Below are positions 33,968 to 45,419 of a stretch of 64,000 nt of DNA, one piece after another. The number at the start of each line of letters is the position of its first letter. Position 1 is the first letter of the stretch. The position numbers and the translations under genes were made by a program. Source of the DNA: Blepharisma japonicum (taxonomy: Eukaryota; Ciliophora; Heterotrichea; Heterotrichida; Blepharismidae); NCBI GenBank assembly GCA_949751835.1, contig CATKHK010000043.1, positions 186,001 through 250,000 on the forward strand, in the 5' to 3' direction. The notes below the pieces were generated by a model. The model did not search any database. It had not been told where the DNA came from and was given only the letters and a program-made list of their open reading frames with translations.

Positions 33968-35050
33968 TTAATTATAGCTTAGCATTAAGATTTGTCTTTC
34001 TTTTATTATTTTCAAATCATATTGATGTACTAATTCTTGTTTTGATAAAATTGGACAATAGCTATCATATTTTGTAAACATGCAACAGCTCCAATGTCCA
34101 AAATTTCCTTCATATGTGCAGCCGCCTCCACAGTTTCCACAGCCACAGTGGGTTTTTGTGCAGATTTTATCTTTTGAAATTATACAATAAATAAATTTTT
34201 CAAATGGTGTAAGCCTTTTGCATCTAGTATGCCAAAAGCCTGTATGGTCTGATTTGCACTCACTTTCTTTGATTTCGCTTAAACAACAAGTTCAATGTCC
34301 ATTCATCCCTTCATAACCGCAATTTGTGCCTCCTTCGATTCTACCGCAGGAGTTACAAACACATATAGTAGGTGTACAATTTTCAGAGCAAGGGCTGTGC
34401 CACTCACCATGATGGTCTTTTGGATTTCCATATAACAGTTTTATTGCAGCTCTATCTCCTGCAGAAAAAGTTTTTGCTCAGCCGGCTACTTCTCTTAGTT
34501 CTTTATTTCCATCAAAAGATAATCCACACTCAGGATAATGCATCAATGAAAAATAATCATATGCTCCGATAGGGATTCCTTTTATATCATAATCGAACCC
34601 TTCTCCTTCTACCTTTAAATGTTCATTTCTATCATTTCTTTGATGCTCATGCATAAACCCAGCACAATGCATCATTTCGTGTAAAATACATTCTTCCAAT
34701 ACTTCTGATCCATCAGGGTAAAACTCTGGAAGACTTATAACTTGCTCTGATGTAAATAAGCATCCAATATCTGCTTGAGGATATCCTCCACTTTTATCTT
34801 CTATAAAAGTAACCCAATATAATTCATTTGCTGCTGGCTTAAACACACAATGTGGAGAATTTACTCGATTTCAATGATTAATTGCTTGATATATTTTATC
34901 AAGCAGCATCTGGCTTGTAAATAGTCCAATTTTAAAGACAATGTACCCTTTTGGTCACGTCTGATCGTATATATCCGTAATGCAATTAGCATCTCATTCA
35001 TCGCCATTCCCAAAAGTGGCTTTTAATGCGAAATTAGCGCAGGCTCCCAT
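33968..35050 (-). CDS. Astacin-type zinc metalloprotease with Cys-rich tail, copy 1
   Basis: A 360-residue protein starting MGACANFALKATFG; several TGA codons give Trp (DEWDA, QTWPK, NHWNR, AGWAK, NGHWT). The catalytic domain has HEMMHCAGFMHEHQR (about residue 122), the HExxHxxGxxH signature of family M12A, and a Met-turn SLMHYP. After it come two Cys-rich modules, each with a GHWxCC core (CGYEGMNGHWTCC, CTYEGNFGHWSCC) and more CxxC pairs, recalling the WSCC core of CHORD-type zinc modules. There is no signal peptide or long propeptide. Gly2/Cys4 could be acylated. Paralogue of the next gene, 132 nt away. Confidence 0.9.
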
Positions 35051-35182
35051 TTATCCTAAAATATTTCTTTATTAATTTTGAATCTATTTTTACATAAATT
35101 CAAATTGTTTAAAAATATTTAAATTTCCTTATTCTTACTGTATTTTTCTAAATAATTTAAACAGTTTTAAAGTTGATTATCT

Positions 35183-36262
35183 TTAATTATACTGGAGTGT
35201 TGATAATTGATTTTCTTTCGTTATTTTCAAATCATATAGGTGTGCCAATTCTAGTTTTGATAAAATTGGGCAATTACTGTCATGTCGTATTAAATTGCAG
35301 CAGCTTCAATGTCCAAATTTCCCTTCATATGTGCAGCCACCTCCACAATTTCCGCAACTGCAGTGAGTTTTTGTACAGATTTTATCTTTCGCAATTATTA
35401 AATAAATAAATTTCTCAAATGGTGTAAGCCTTTTACACCGAGCATGTCAAAAGCCTGTATGATCTGATTTGCACTCGCTTTCCTTAATTTCGCTTAAACA
35501 GCAAGTTCAATGTCCATTCATCCCTTCATAACCACAATTTGTGCCTCCTTCGACTCTACCGCAGGAGTTACAAACGCATTTAATAGGTGTACAATTTTCA
35601 GAGCAAGGGTTGTGCCACTCTCCATGATGATCTCTTGGATTTCCATATAACAGTTTTATTGCAGCTCTATCTCCTGCAGAAAATGTAGTTGCTCTACCGG
35701 CTACCTTTCTCAGTTCTTTATTTCTATCAAAAGATAATCCACACTCAGGATAATGCATCAATGAAAAATAATCATAGGCCCCGATTGGAATTCCATTTAT
35801 ATCATAATCGGACCCTTCTCCTTCAACCTTTAAATGCTCATTCCTATCATTTCTTTGATGTTCGTGCATAAATCCTGCACAATGCATCATTTCATGTAAA
35901 ATACATTCTTCCAGTACTTCTGATCCATCAGGGTATAGTTCTGGGAGACTTATTACTTGATCTTGAATATGCAAGCACCCAATATTAGCTTCGGGGTATC
36001 CTCCACTTTTATTTTCTATAAAAGTAACTCAATAAGGTTGATTTGATGCGAGTTTGAATATACAATGAGGAAAATTCACCCTATTTCAATGGTTTATTGC
36101 TTTATATACTTTTTCAAGTAGTGATTGGCTTTCAAAGAATTCTATCTTAAAGAAAATTTCTCCATTTGGCCAGCATAATTGATATATCCCAGTAAGATCG
36201 TTAAAACCTTCATTATAGTGACTGCCTTTAAAATTTGCCATGCAAGCCATCCCCATTCCCAT
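35183..36262 (-). CDS. Astacin-type zinc metalloprotease with Cys-rich tail, copy 2
   Basis: A 359-residue paralogue of the previous gene. It starts MGMGMACMANFKGS, so the true start could be any of three Met codons. TGA gives Trp five times (NHWNR, PYWVT, NGHWT, GFWHA, FGHWS). The same HEMMHCAGFMHEH and SLMHY motifs and two GHWxCC modules are present, with the ends of the two proteins also aligned (TKENQLSTLQYN against IKERQILMLSYN). No signal peptide. Both copies appear catalytically complete. The two-module tail is retained in both, so it is not a chance extension. Confidence 0.9.
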
Positions 36263-36609
36263 AACTCTTTTTAAATTATAAGTTATTATTATATTCAGAT
36301 AATTATTCAGAATAGCTCAAGATGCTCATAAATTCTTTATAAGTAATTTTATATCGAAATAATAGTTTTTTAATTAATTATTATTAAATTAAGACAGAAA
36401 TTTATGCTTAAAAACCTAATCATACAAGATCGGATTTTCATATTTTCTGGTTAATTTTATTTCTAGAGAAATTAAACTTATTTAATTAAAAATGTTGAAA
36501 ATTTTTTGAATATGAAAAAGGCTATTTATTTATAGCGCCAAGATATCAGTTTCCTTTATTGAATATTTATATGACTGAAATTCTAACTTAAAAATAGGTA
36601 TGATTTAAA
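36263..36609. other. Intergenic, divergent gene pair
   Basis: A 347-nt AT-rich spacer between astacin copy 2 and the docking-complex gene; both promoters should lie here. No other feature seen. Confidence 0.45.
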
Positions 36610-38082
36610 ATGATAAGTCCATACAACCGAACATTTGCTAGTTCGTCAAAAGTTAACACTAGTCTCCGAGAAACAGAAATAGACACTTTACAAAGACAAT
36701 TAGATTCATTAACTATCAAACTTGAGCATGAGCGCCGCCAGTCTGCATATCTAGATGAGCAGATTAGATTAACAGAGCTCGATTTAAAAGGAAAAACTGA
36801 TAAAGATAGCACTGCAAAGCAAAATCCAGGAAAGTCTCTCCAATTTAAGCTTCAAAAACTTGAACGAAAGCTTTGTCTTGAGCTCAACCAATACAATGAT
36901 ACTGCGAATGAGAACAATGGACTTAAGTTACAAATAGAAGAACATAGAAGAGATAAAATGCATTATAAGCGAAATTTGGATTCCCTTAAAGAAGACATGA
37001 TTAGATATTCTATCAAAGCTAAAGTGCAAAATAAAGAAACAAGAAAAGGTTCTGAATCAGTAGATCGGCAAAGAGAAAAAATTCAAATGATAAGAAGCAG
37101 AAGTGTATTACTTAGAAATAAGTATGGAAATAGAGTAACTCAGCTTCAAAGTGTACTGAGAGAAGAAAGAGCAGGTAGATTCAAATTTATCAAAGAAATT
37201 GAAAATTCTAACATCCAAAAAGCAAATTTAGGAATAGCTGACACAATTAATGGCTTATTAGTAAGGTGAAAAAGAATCTGCAAAGGCAAAAAGAAAGCTT
37301 TAGATTTTTATATAAAAAATATTCAGGTGCTTGAAAATGCCTTTCAACAAATTAGAGAAGCTACAGGGATGGCAAGAATCGAAGAAATTGTAACAGCTTT
37401 TATTAAAAGTGAAGATCAGAATTATGAATTGTGCTCATACATTAATAAATTGAACTCAGAAATCGATTCGCTTGAAGAAGCTCTTAAAAGAAGCACTCAA
37501 TTTATGACTTCTTATCAAGAGTCCAAAGATTCAAGAGATAAAAAAGGAAATGATTACAAAAGTAATCTTGAAAATCGATTCGCTCGTGTTAAGCGTAAAA
37601 ATTCTCAAAAAATTGCACAGCTTTTTGCTATTCAGAGCGGGACAAATGCAATCAGCCCACTGGTTTGGAAAATCCAAGTTCTTTGCAAGTCAACATCTTT
37701 AGATATAAGATTTCCAAGCTCAATTAATCTGAATAATGAAGAGTCCTTATCAGAAGAGCATTTGATTACTGTACTTGGTGAAATTGAAGAATATATAAAT
37801 TACATTTTACTACTTCAAAACCAAGAACAAGGCGAATTAAACACAACTTTGAAAACTATTCCTCTTGATATTTTGAATGAAAAAAGCTTTGATAAAAAGC
37901 CGCCAGCTATTGATAACATATTTTTAACTACGGGTGACCTTTACGATGAGCACACACTAGATGAATTCCATCATCCACTTACCACGAGTGATCTTCAATT
38001 AAAAGCAAGAACTATTTATGATGCGTCCCTGACATTTGATACTTCAGCTAAAAAAACTGGCTTTAAATTCGATAATATATAA
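36610..38082 (+). CDS. Outer dynein arm docking complex subunit, ODAD1/CCDC63/CCDC114 family
   Basis: A 490-residue coiled-coil protein starting MISPYNRTFASSSKVN, with one TGA as Trp (VRWKRICKG). The block GMARIEEIVTAFIKSEDQNY followed by ELCSYINKLNSEIDSLEE is the diagnostic core of the ODA-DC2 family, seen in animals as EENFALFNYVNELN. Long N-terminal coiled coil (residues ~20-220), the conserved core at ~250-290, and a C-terminal part that is less structured. The docking complex anchors outer dynein arms to the doublet microtubules of cilia, as expected for a ciliate. Confidence 0.86.
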
Positions 38083-38173
38083 ATAATTTTCATTTTTATA
38101 ATGAAAATAAGTCTTCATTGTTTTAATGAGTTATCAATGAGTTTATATAATAATTTTTAAAATATTTAAATAA

Positions 38174-39532
38174 TTAGCTAATTTTAGCATTTCTTTTGTT
38201 TTGTAAAATCGGTGCATATTTTTTTGGTGCGTTTTTACTTTTTAAAATCCTATGAGATTCAAATAAGTTGCTGTTAAGCCTCCTGGCAGGAGCTATAGGC
38301 TTTATTGAAATTCCTTTTTCAGCTAATGTTAGTTTTATACTCTGCATTTCTTTTTCTCATAAAGCTGAACTCCTGATTTTCAGCTTACCTGTTCCTTTGC
38401 AATATCCAGTAACAGTATCTGTGTCTGTTTGTGCAAGCACAACATGCATATTCCCACATAATTCTTTAAGATCTTTTGCAGTAATACCCTTTGGTAGTCC
38501 TTGCAATGAATATTCAGCAGTTTTTGGTTCATCTTTAGGTAAAGCTCCATATGACTGACTAGTCATTAAGCATTGATGGATTTGTGTAGAGTTGTGAATA
38601 TCATGAGGATTGAAATCAGCAGGCGGCTTAGGTTGGAGGCCCTCTATAGGTTTATTAATATATTGCGTAATTACTCCTGTAATTGGGTTGATAGGTATTT
38701 TATCAATTTCTCCAACAGAAAATGATCTTGAGTGGCCCTTCTTTTGAACTTCAAAGATTCTTCCAAATAAATTAGAAGATAAAGGATTTTTCTTTTTCGA
38801 ATCGTCATTCTCACTAGCAATTTCTTGTATTTTTGGATAATCATTTTTTTTATTACCAAAAATATTTGAATCAAGCATTTCATATTTTCGATTTTCAGGC
38901 TTAAACTCTGATTTTTCTTCTATATCTGGAGTATAGCTTATTGAGTGTACTCTTCTATGTTTTGCCTCAGCAAATATTTGAGATCCCATGTTGAATTCTC
39001 TTCTTTCTTTAGGGTTCATACTCCCAGTCTCTTGACGATAAGAAATGCTATTTAGTTTGCTTTCACTTGAAGGCACCGAAAACGAGCTATTCACTCCATA
39101 AAATTCTTTACTAAACCTGACTTGAGGAGACTCTTCTCTATATTTCGGCTCAAATGATGGCTTTTTAGGTGTTTCTTGGTGTAATATAGGCTTCCTAAAC
39201 GTCCTGGTTGAAACAGATCTAACGAATTTATTTGAATTAACAGCTTGCATCAAAGCTCCATCTAAAACCTGACTTTTCGAATGATCATAATGATGCCTTT
39301 GACTTGACTTACTTGGCATTTCTTTATCAATGGTTTCGTTTTCTTTAGAGTTAAAATGATGTCTCTGACTGTTCAAAATTAACGATTGCTTTCCGTTAGC
39401 TTCATTTTCAATTTTCGACTCTTGAAGAGCATCATATGAATAAGACCTTCTATGTGCAGCATTAATCGAAGCATAGTTATCATTAAAAATTGTTGACTGA
39501 AGTCCTGCAAACTTCCTAGCTCTGGCTTCCAT
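38174..39532 (-). CDS. Unknown 452-aa protein with conserved-looking C-terminal module
   Basis: The frame starts MEARARKFAGLQSTIFND and passes one TGA (ALWEKEMQS). The first 300 residues are Ser/Lys/Asn-rich and likely disordered, with recurring motifs RRSYSYD, SQRHHF, SQRHHYD and HRRVHSISY that may be phosphorylation sites. The C-terminal 120 residues look folded (QGLPKGITAKDLKELCGNM, then HVVLAQTDTDTVTGYCKGTG). No known family. Its ATG is 23 nt after the stop of the upstream same-strand gene. Confidence 0.75.
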
Positions 39533-39555
39533 GTTTAATTAAATATCTTTTGCAT

Positions 39556-41808
39556 TTAATACACTTCAAAATCATTATTTATTATGTCTTCAATTTCTTC
39601 TTTTTTAGCACGAAAATACATTTCTCTCATATTGGCGAACATTGAGTTTTGCTTGCGGTGGCCAGCATTTATGGAGCTGTTTGGAGAATTTTTCTTGTAA
39701 TAGGAAATTGAGTTGTTAAATTCACAATATTTATTTGTGCGCTTCATTTCTTTTAATTTTTCTAAAGGCTTTTCTTCATCGAGGAGTTTTTCTATTTTGT
39801 TATCGAGCAGCCTTTTATTGCGGGCCTCCATTGCCTCTTTAAGATTTTTTTCATAGTCAAGCTTTTCTTTTTCTGTGTAAGCTTTGTAGCAGTTGTTACA
39901 GACCATTACTCCTTCATAGAGTCTTGGATTAAGAAGCTCAGCTATGTTGTTGGTATCTTTTAATTTATCAATTAAAAGGCTTTTTCTAAGAATCATTTTC
40001 CCCTTTTCTTGTTTTTCTACTATTGATGCTACCTTTGTAGAGTTTTCGTTTGTTTTTGAAAGCTTTTTTCTGATTCCACAGAATTCCCCAGGGCAAAAAA
40101 ACTTTGGGTTCTTTGAATATACAAAGCTTGCCGACTCATTTTGCAGCTGAGTGCATTTATAAGTAAAAATTTTTAAAAAATAAAATTTTTTATCCCTATC
40201 CTCAGAAAAGTCTAAAACTAGCTCAGACAGTTTTAAATTTTCTTTAGCAAGGATTACTTTGTTTATATGCTCTCTTATTTCATGAAGCTGCCTTACTGCA
40301 TCTGCATAGCTCTGATTCATTTTTATTTCATAGATAATGGTTTTTTCTGGGGTATCAGATTCAGTACAGTACATATTTCTCAATTTATTGATATAATAAT
40401 TAGACAGAGCTCTCTCATCAATCTGAATTTCTTCGTTTTTATAAGCATCAAACTGTTTGCCATAGTTTAATTCATGATATAGAGCTTTTAAGGATAGGCC
40501 TGAGTATGATTTTGATGAGCTTAAATATTCATCAAAATCTTCTGCAATTTGATGCTGGGTTTTCTGTTTCCTTAAGACTGCAAAGGAGGAGTTTGAGATA
40601 TTTTCTGTGTCCATTCCGGAATAATCAGTTTCATTTTTGCTAACACTTCTTGCAAGTCTTAGTGGTGATTTTTTATTTAAATCTTCGGAATATGTAGCAC
40701 TTCGAAAAGTGTCATCAAATGAGCCCATTTCTACTAGTTTTCCCATCAAGCCTTTTTCTTTAGCAAAAAATTTATCAAGTGGCATTAAGTAAGAATCTTG
40801 AGGAGATTTTTTAATTAAAACTGGGCTATGCCTTGATGATTTTTCAGGTGTTCTGATTACTTGGATTTCAATTTTTTCAGCATTAGATGGCTCTTTTGTA
40901 TCTTCATTCTTTTTTTGAACTATTTTTGTATGATTTGTAAGAGGAATTCCTTCTCTTCCATATCTTTTATATGCCTCTTTTGGGCTGCAAACGTAATAAA
41001 CACTGTCTAATGCATTATATTCCTTTTTCCCGTCTAATCTATCTTTATTAGTAATCGTAAAAATTTTTAGCTCTTTCAGACTCCACATAATCCTTATTTT
41101 AAATGCTTTCCGCCCTTTCGGCAAAATATATCTCTGTATAACTGCTTCATGCTTGTATGCATCTTTAAGCTCATATTTAATTTCATTTGCTTTCATAAAG
41201 ATCCTATCATAATGGCTGTCAGGTGTTTTCATTATTGCAAGAGGACTAATTAAGTTAGATTTCCTATGGGCTTCAAATATTTTAATAATAGTATATATCT
41301 GTGAGGCTACTAATGAGGTCTTGATTTTTAAACTTCCATCAAAATCTGTGTAAATTAAGCTAGGAGATTCAAATCCATACCCAAAAATCAAGGTATCTGG
41401 AACATTGATATTCAAACGACAGTGCTCTAAAAGGACTGATAGCGTTTTAAAGCTAAAAACTCCAGATTGGATTGCAGACCGCGGAGAAATATTTGCTGAT
41501 TTCGAATATTTCTGAATTAAATTTTTTTCTCTAATTCTTTGCACCTCTAAGCCTGATTTAGGCTTAGATAGCCAAATTTTTTGGGTAGACTGGGAAAAGC
41601 TTTTCCGGGTCCTTGAAGCTGATCTTTTGATATTTTTACCCTCTTCTAATAAATCTAAATTTGTGTAAGTCTTATTAGGGATGGATTTTAGAGATAATTG
41701 AAGTTTTAAATTCGAGTCTGAGGAAGGAGGACGAGTACGCCTTTTTATTTGAGTTGAATTCAATAAGGATAAATGAGCTGAAATTTTTGAAAAATGTGGT
41801 TCTGCCAT
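39556..41808 (-). CDS. Unknown 750-aa protein
   Basis: A single open frame starting MAEPHFSKISAHLSLLNSTQ. A folded-looking region (~115-300; SVLLEHCRLNINVPDTLIFG, RIMWSLKELKIFTITNK) is followed by Ser/Lys-rich linkers, and then a C-terminal part with Cys pairs (FCPGEFC, VCNNCYKAY at about 610-650) that could bind zinc, and a Lys/Glu coiled coil. No family recognised. It is 49 nt downstream of the phosphatase gene and 23 nt upstream of the next, forming a tight same-strand trio. Confidence 0.75.
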   Translation of the reverse strand: MAEPHFSKISAHLSLLNSTQIKRRTRPPSSDSNLKLQLSLKSIPNKTYTNLDLLEEGKNIKRSASRTRKSFSQSTQKIWLSKPKSGLEVQRIREKNLIQKYSKSANISPRSAIQSGVFSFKTLSVLLEHCRLNINVPDTLIFGYGFESPSLIYTDFDGSLKIKTSLVASQIYTIIKIFEAHRKSNLISPLAIMKTPDSHYDRIFMKANEIKYELKDAYKHEAVIQRYILPKGRKAFKIRIMWSLKELKIFTITNKDRLDGKKEYNALDSVYYVCSPKEAYKRYGREGIPLTNHTKIVQKKNEDTKEPSNAEKIEIQVIRTPEKSSRHSPVLIKKSPQDSYLMPLDKFFAKEKGLMGKLVEMGSFDDTFRSATYSEDLNKKSPLRLARSVSKNETDYSGMDTENISNSSFAVLRKQKTQHQIAEDFDEYLSSSKSYSGLSLKALYHELNYGKQFDAYKNEEIQIDERALSNYYINKLRNMYCTESDTPEKTIIYEIKMNQSYADAVRQLHEIREHINKVILAKENLKLSELVLDFSEDRDKKFYFLKIFTYKCTQLQNESASFVYSKNPKFFCPGEFCGIRKKLSKTNENSTKVASIVEKQEKGKMILRKSLLIDKLKDTNNIAELLNPRLYEGVMVCNNCYKAYTEKEKLDYEKNLKEAMEARNKRLLDNKIEKLLDEEKPLEKLKEMKRTNKYCEFNNSISYYKKNSPNSSINAGHRKQNSMFANMREMYFRAKKEEIEDIINNDFEVY

Positions 41809-41857
41809 TATAACTTCTACTTATAGCATATATTAGAGATAATTTTTAAGTTATATA

Positions 41858-43270
41858 CTAAGGCTTTTTAGCTTGTCTTGGAGATCTTCTAGCTTGTAGT
41901 GAAGGGGTTGAAGCAGTTGTAGATTTTGAAGGAATCTTTGCAGTGGCTGCATTTGGTGAAAGTGTCGTGACAGTTGATGAAGGGAATTTTTGAGCGTCTT
42001 TAGTTGCGAATTCCTTTGCATAGTCATCATAAAATGTTCTTAGACGGAAAGTTTTTCTATTCACATCCCTCACATCATTTGCGGCATTTAGTAAGCTCAT
42101 GTAATCAATTAAATTGAAAAGTTCCCTATCATTTTTATCCTCATGCCAAGAAATAATTGGGATCCCATTATCAACCTGGAACCCAAACGAATAAGCTGCG
42201 TTATCTATAATCACCATATCCTGTAATCTTCTATTCGCAAAAATCCTCAGATCTTTGACATAAATCCCATCAATAAGTAGGCAAGATTCCCTATACAACC
42301 TATGGTGTATCAAATCTCTATATGGGTCAAGATAATCAAGAACCATATCAGCGTAGCATTTATGGCTGGCTGTGAACACAATGACTTCAAATAATTTATT
42401 CGCCTCTGTCAAGCACTCTTTTGCAAAAGGTCTGATATTAATCCCTGCATTAATTAAGTCTCCAGTCGGATAAAGTACGGGCAAAACTACGTCGCAGGCA
42501 CTAAGGTTTTCAGTGCAATGTACCAAAGTTTCATCTAAATCGAAAATAATTGATTTTTTGTTTTCCCATCCTACTCTTTTTGGAAGGGTAACTCTTCTAT
42601 CTCTCAATTGGACTGGGTCGGGGTTGGTTAGGGTTCTCACAAACTTCATGGCCTGAAATGTCTGAAATAGATGCTCTTTATATAATATCTCTGATTGGTA
42701 TTTATGCTCTTCGTTGGAATCTGGCTGGGATAAGGTTGGACGTTTTACTCTGGTGACGATGCTGTCAAGGTCAACTGCTTTTTTTGGTGCAGGTGCATCC
42801 GGGACTTTTTTTGGTGCAGGTGCTTCGGGGACTTCTACTGACTTGCTCAATGGTCTTGGCAGCGCTCTTGTGCTCTTGCTTTTACCTTTTGCTGACAAAG
42901 AGCCGGAATGAGGCTGGAATTGATAACTCATTGGATTTTTGAGAGCTCCTTTTGTTTCAACCTTTGGAGTACTAGACGTGATTGGGGTTGGGATTGAATT
43001 ACCAGGTTCTTTTGGCTTTGAGGGCTCTACTGCACTTTTTGGGCGAGCTGCGGGGGTTGCAGGTTTTGCACCTTTGTTTGGAGACATTGACGATAATAGG
43101 CTTTGGAAATTTTTGAGGGTAAGTGCTTTGGGAGAGTTTTTCTCAAACTTAGGAGGGGCTGGGTCAGATTTTTGCACTTTTGCGCCATCTGAAACCTCGA
43201 TTGTCAATTTTTGAAGCTTAGACACAGATTTGGAAGAGATAACTTTGGGATTCTTGGGTGAGGTTGACAT
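41858..43270 (-). CDS. FCP1/SCP-like (NIF-type) protein phosphatase
   Basis: A 470-residue protein. The C-terminal domain (~235-420) is a HAD-type FCPH domain: KSIIFDLDETLVHC (catalytic DxDET), FEVIVFTASHKCYADMVLD, the LYRESCLLIDGIYVKDLRI block and VIIDNAAYSFGFQVDNGIPI, matching CTD small phosphatase and Dullard relatives. These remove phosphate from Ser, such as in the RNA polymerase II CTD or Smad-like targets. The N-terminal half is basic and Pro/Ala/Lys-rich (PAPKKVPDAPAPKK, a short repeat), probably disordered. No TGA codons needed. Confidence 0.9.
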   Translation of the reverse strand: MSTSPKNPKVISSKSVSKLQKLTIEVSDGAKVQKSDPAPPKFEKNSPKALTLKNFQSLLSSMSPNKGAKPATPAARPKSAVEPSKPKEPGNSIPTPITSSTPKVETKGALKNPMSYQFQPHSGSLSAKGKSKSTRALPRPLSKSVEVPEAPAPKKVPDAPAPKKAVDLDSIVTRVKRPTLSQPDSNEEHKYQSEILYKEHLFQTFQAMKFVRTLTNPDPVQLRDRRVTLPKRVGWENKKSIIFDLDETLVHCTENLSACDVVLPVLYPTGDLINAGINIRPFAKECLTEANKLFEVIVFTASHKCYADMVLDYLDPYRDLIHHRLYRESCLLIDGIYVKDLRIFANRRLQDMVIIDNAAYSFGFQVDNGIPIISWHEDKNDRELFNLIDYMSLLNAANDVRDVNRKTFRLRTFYDDYAKEFATKDAQKFPSSTVTTLSPNAATAKIPSKSTTASTPSLQARRSPRQAKKP

Positions 43271-43872
43271 TTATCAATGATTTTTTATTGCTTTCGGATT
43301 AATGCAAGAAAATTATTTTTATTTCATAGAATACCCCTTAAAAATCCAATAATAATTCTGGAAAGAAAAATTCTGATTCCATTTGTCTATATAAATAATA
43401 TATCTGTAAATTAAACTGGATTTTTTGATAATATTTTTTTTCTCATATAAATCTATTGTCAGATTTTAGGATTTCTCTATTTCTTAACGGATTAACTATT
43501 GGGTAATAAAATATTGGCTCAAAATCTTTCAGTCTGGATCTCTTAAACTAAATCTATGGTTTTTAATTCGATTTTCAGTTAATAATTTTTTTATCAAATT
43601 AGGATTCATTAATATTGTAAATTTCATTGCAAATCTTTGATTGTTTAAAAAATTATTAAGATAATCATTATTTAGATTATTTTTTTGATATACTCTAGCT
43701 TCTCTCTGTTTGTTTTATATGATTTGAGATTAATTATTTTAAAAAAATTTAATATTAGCTGTAAATATGATACAAATTAAAGAATTATCAGTGATATATA
43801 AACATTAATTATCAGTTGCTTTTGCTAATAAAAACAAATAACTATAAATTTAGATAATAATTCTAATCAAAT
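43271..43872. other. Intergenic, divergent gene pair
   Basis: A 602-nt AT-rich spacer between the phosphatase and the 43873 gene; both promoters should lie here. No RNA gene, repeat or coding frame seen. Confidence 0.5.
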
Positions 43873-44484
43873 ATGAGCAAAAGGTTGCAAACTCGTACAA
43901 TAAATTTTCCTAGATTAGCTGATTACGAAGCACTATCAGCCTGCACATCCCCACCAACAAGATCTTCAATTTCATCAGGAGTTCGTGATTCTCCAGATCT
44001 TGACGATGTATTTTTCAAGACTGCATCCCCTAAAGCCTTGAATTTACAAATTCCTCTTCGAAAGCATAATACCCCATCTCCAAAAATCATATCCTCTCCT
44101 AAGCAGATTGGCTTAATGAGAGCATACAAAGCATATTTTTCAAAACCGAAAAAAAATAAAATTAAAGAAACTCCAAAGCAAAATAATGTCACAAATGAGC
44201 TGGCTTCCGCAATGCAAGAAAAATTCGAATTAGAAGTGCAGGTCGCGAGACTAAGATTTGAGCTTCAAAAAGGAAACTTGGAAAATAAAAAATTAAAAGA
44301 AAAAGAAAAAACAATTGAAAGTTTGAATAAACATCTGAATGAGCTGATGGAGGAAAACAAAATATTAAAAGCAAAGAAAAATAAAATGAAAAAGAGAGAA
44401 AATACAGAAGATTTGGGAAGGATTACTAGGAGTATGGAAGAATTCAAAAAGAAATTCATGAGTTTTCTTAATAACTATAGCTAA
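43873..44484 (+). CDS. Coiled-coil protein, 203 aa
   Basis: The frame starts MSKRLQTRTINFPRLADYEA. The N-terminal third is Ser/Pro-rich with SP and TP pairs (TSPPTRSS, NTPSPKIISSP); residues ~105-195 form a Leu-heptad coiled coil with a Lys/Glu-rich stretch (ESLNKHLNELMEENKILKAK). No known family. Convergent with the next gene, stops 17 nt apart. Confidence 0.75.
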   Translation: MSKRLQTRTINFPRLADYEALSACTSPPTRSSISSGVRDSPDLDDVFFKTASPKALNLQIPLRKHNTPSPKIISSPKQIGLMRAYKAYFSKPKKNKIKETPKQNNVTNELASAMQEKFELEVQVARLRFELQKGNLENKKLKEKEKTIESLNKHLNELMEENKILKAKKNKMKKRENTEDLGRITRSMEEFKKKFMSFLNNYS

Positions 44485-44501
44485 TTGTACATGAATTATT
44501 G

Positions 44502-45419
44502 TTATAATGGAAATTCTTGAAAATAAGCCAAAGTAGCTGAAGAAAACGTTGAGTTGATATCATATTCTAAATTACCATGAATCATGCTTTCTGATTCACT
44601 ACCAAAAGAAATATTATATTTCTTCATAATGCTTCTGGTTTCTAAGCCTCTGCTCCGCAACTCTTGAAGCATCATAACGATTTTTGATTCTCTTGATTTA
44701 TAGTGGCTCACATCTCACTTGATTTCTTTTATTTTTTGGTTTTTTTCGTGAAGCTCTTCAATCAGCTTATACTGGGGGCTTTCTTTGCATTTACTAAAAG
44801 CTTCCATTGTTTTAACATTTTTTAATTTAAGTTCTTCAAATTTTGTTTTCAAATTTGTGTTTTCTTTTATTAAATCCTCGATTTTTTCATTTAAAACCAT
44901 TTTTTCATTAATAAGAGAAGCAACTTGCTTTGCTTTACCGTCATATTTTTTTTTCCATTTATTTGATTCTATTTCATTAAGAGCATCATGAAGAGTATAC
45001 TGAATGACTTTGAGGAAATCTGATATCCCAGAAGGCAGCTTCATTATTTCTTCTAGGATTTCGATTTGAAATCTTATTCTTTTGTTGATATTTTCATTAT
45101 TTTCGGAATTACAGAAATTTCGAACCTTGTCATCAATGAGCAAAAATTCTTTGTTGTAGCTAGAGCTAATGGTTTCAGATGCATTATTTATATGCGCTTT
45201 AGACCTTACAGCGACTGAGCTAAATGATGGTTTTTGTGATAGATTTTGCATCCTTGGCAATTTTTCTACACTTGATGATCGATATCCTGCTAGATTTGTA
45301 CAATTCAGCGAGAATGATGGGTTTTTTATAGGTGTTGTTGGGCCGCTGAATGGAGATGCTAAAGATGACTGCGGTTCTGAACAGTTAATAAGTTTTCAGG
45401 AGTGATTTTTTAATGACAT
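44502..45419 (-). CDS. Coiled-coil protein, 305 aa
   Basis: The start at 45419 (MSLKNHSWKLINCSEPQSS) is the first in-frame ATG and needs TGA as Trp; a second TGA is at EIKWDVSH. The first ~90 residues are Ser/Pro-rich, the middle (~150-240) is a coiled coil (KVIQYTLHDALNEIESNKW, LINEKMVLNEKIEDLIKEN), and the last 70 are mixed. No family recognised. Arrangement and size are similar to the convergent gene beside it, though I see no clear sequence match between them. Confidence 0.75.
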
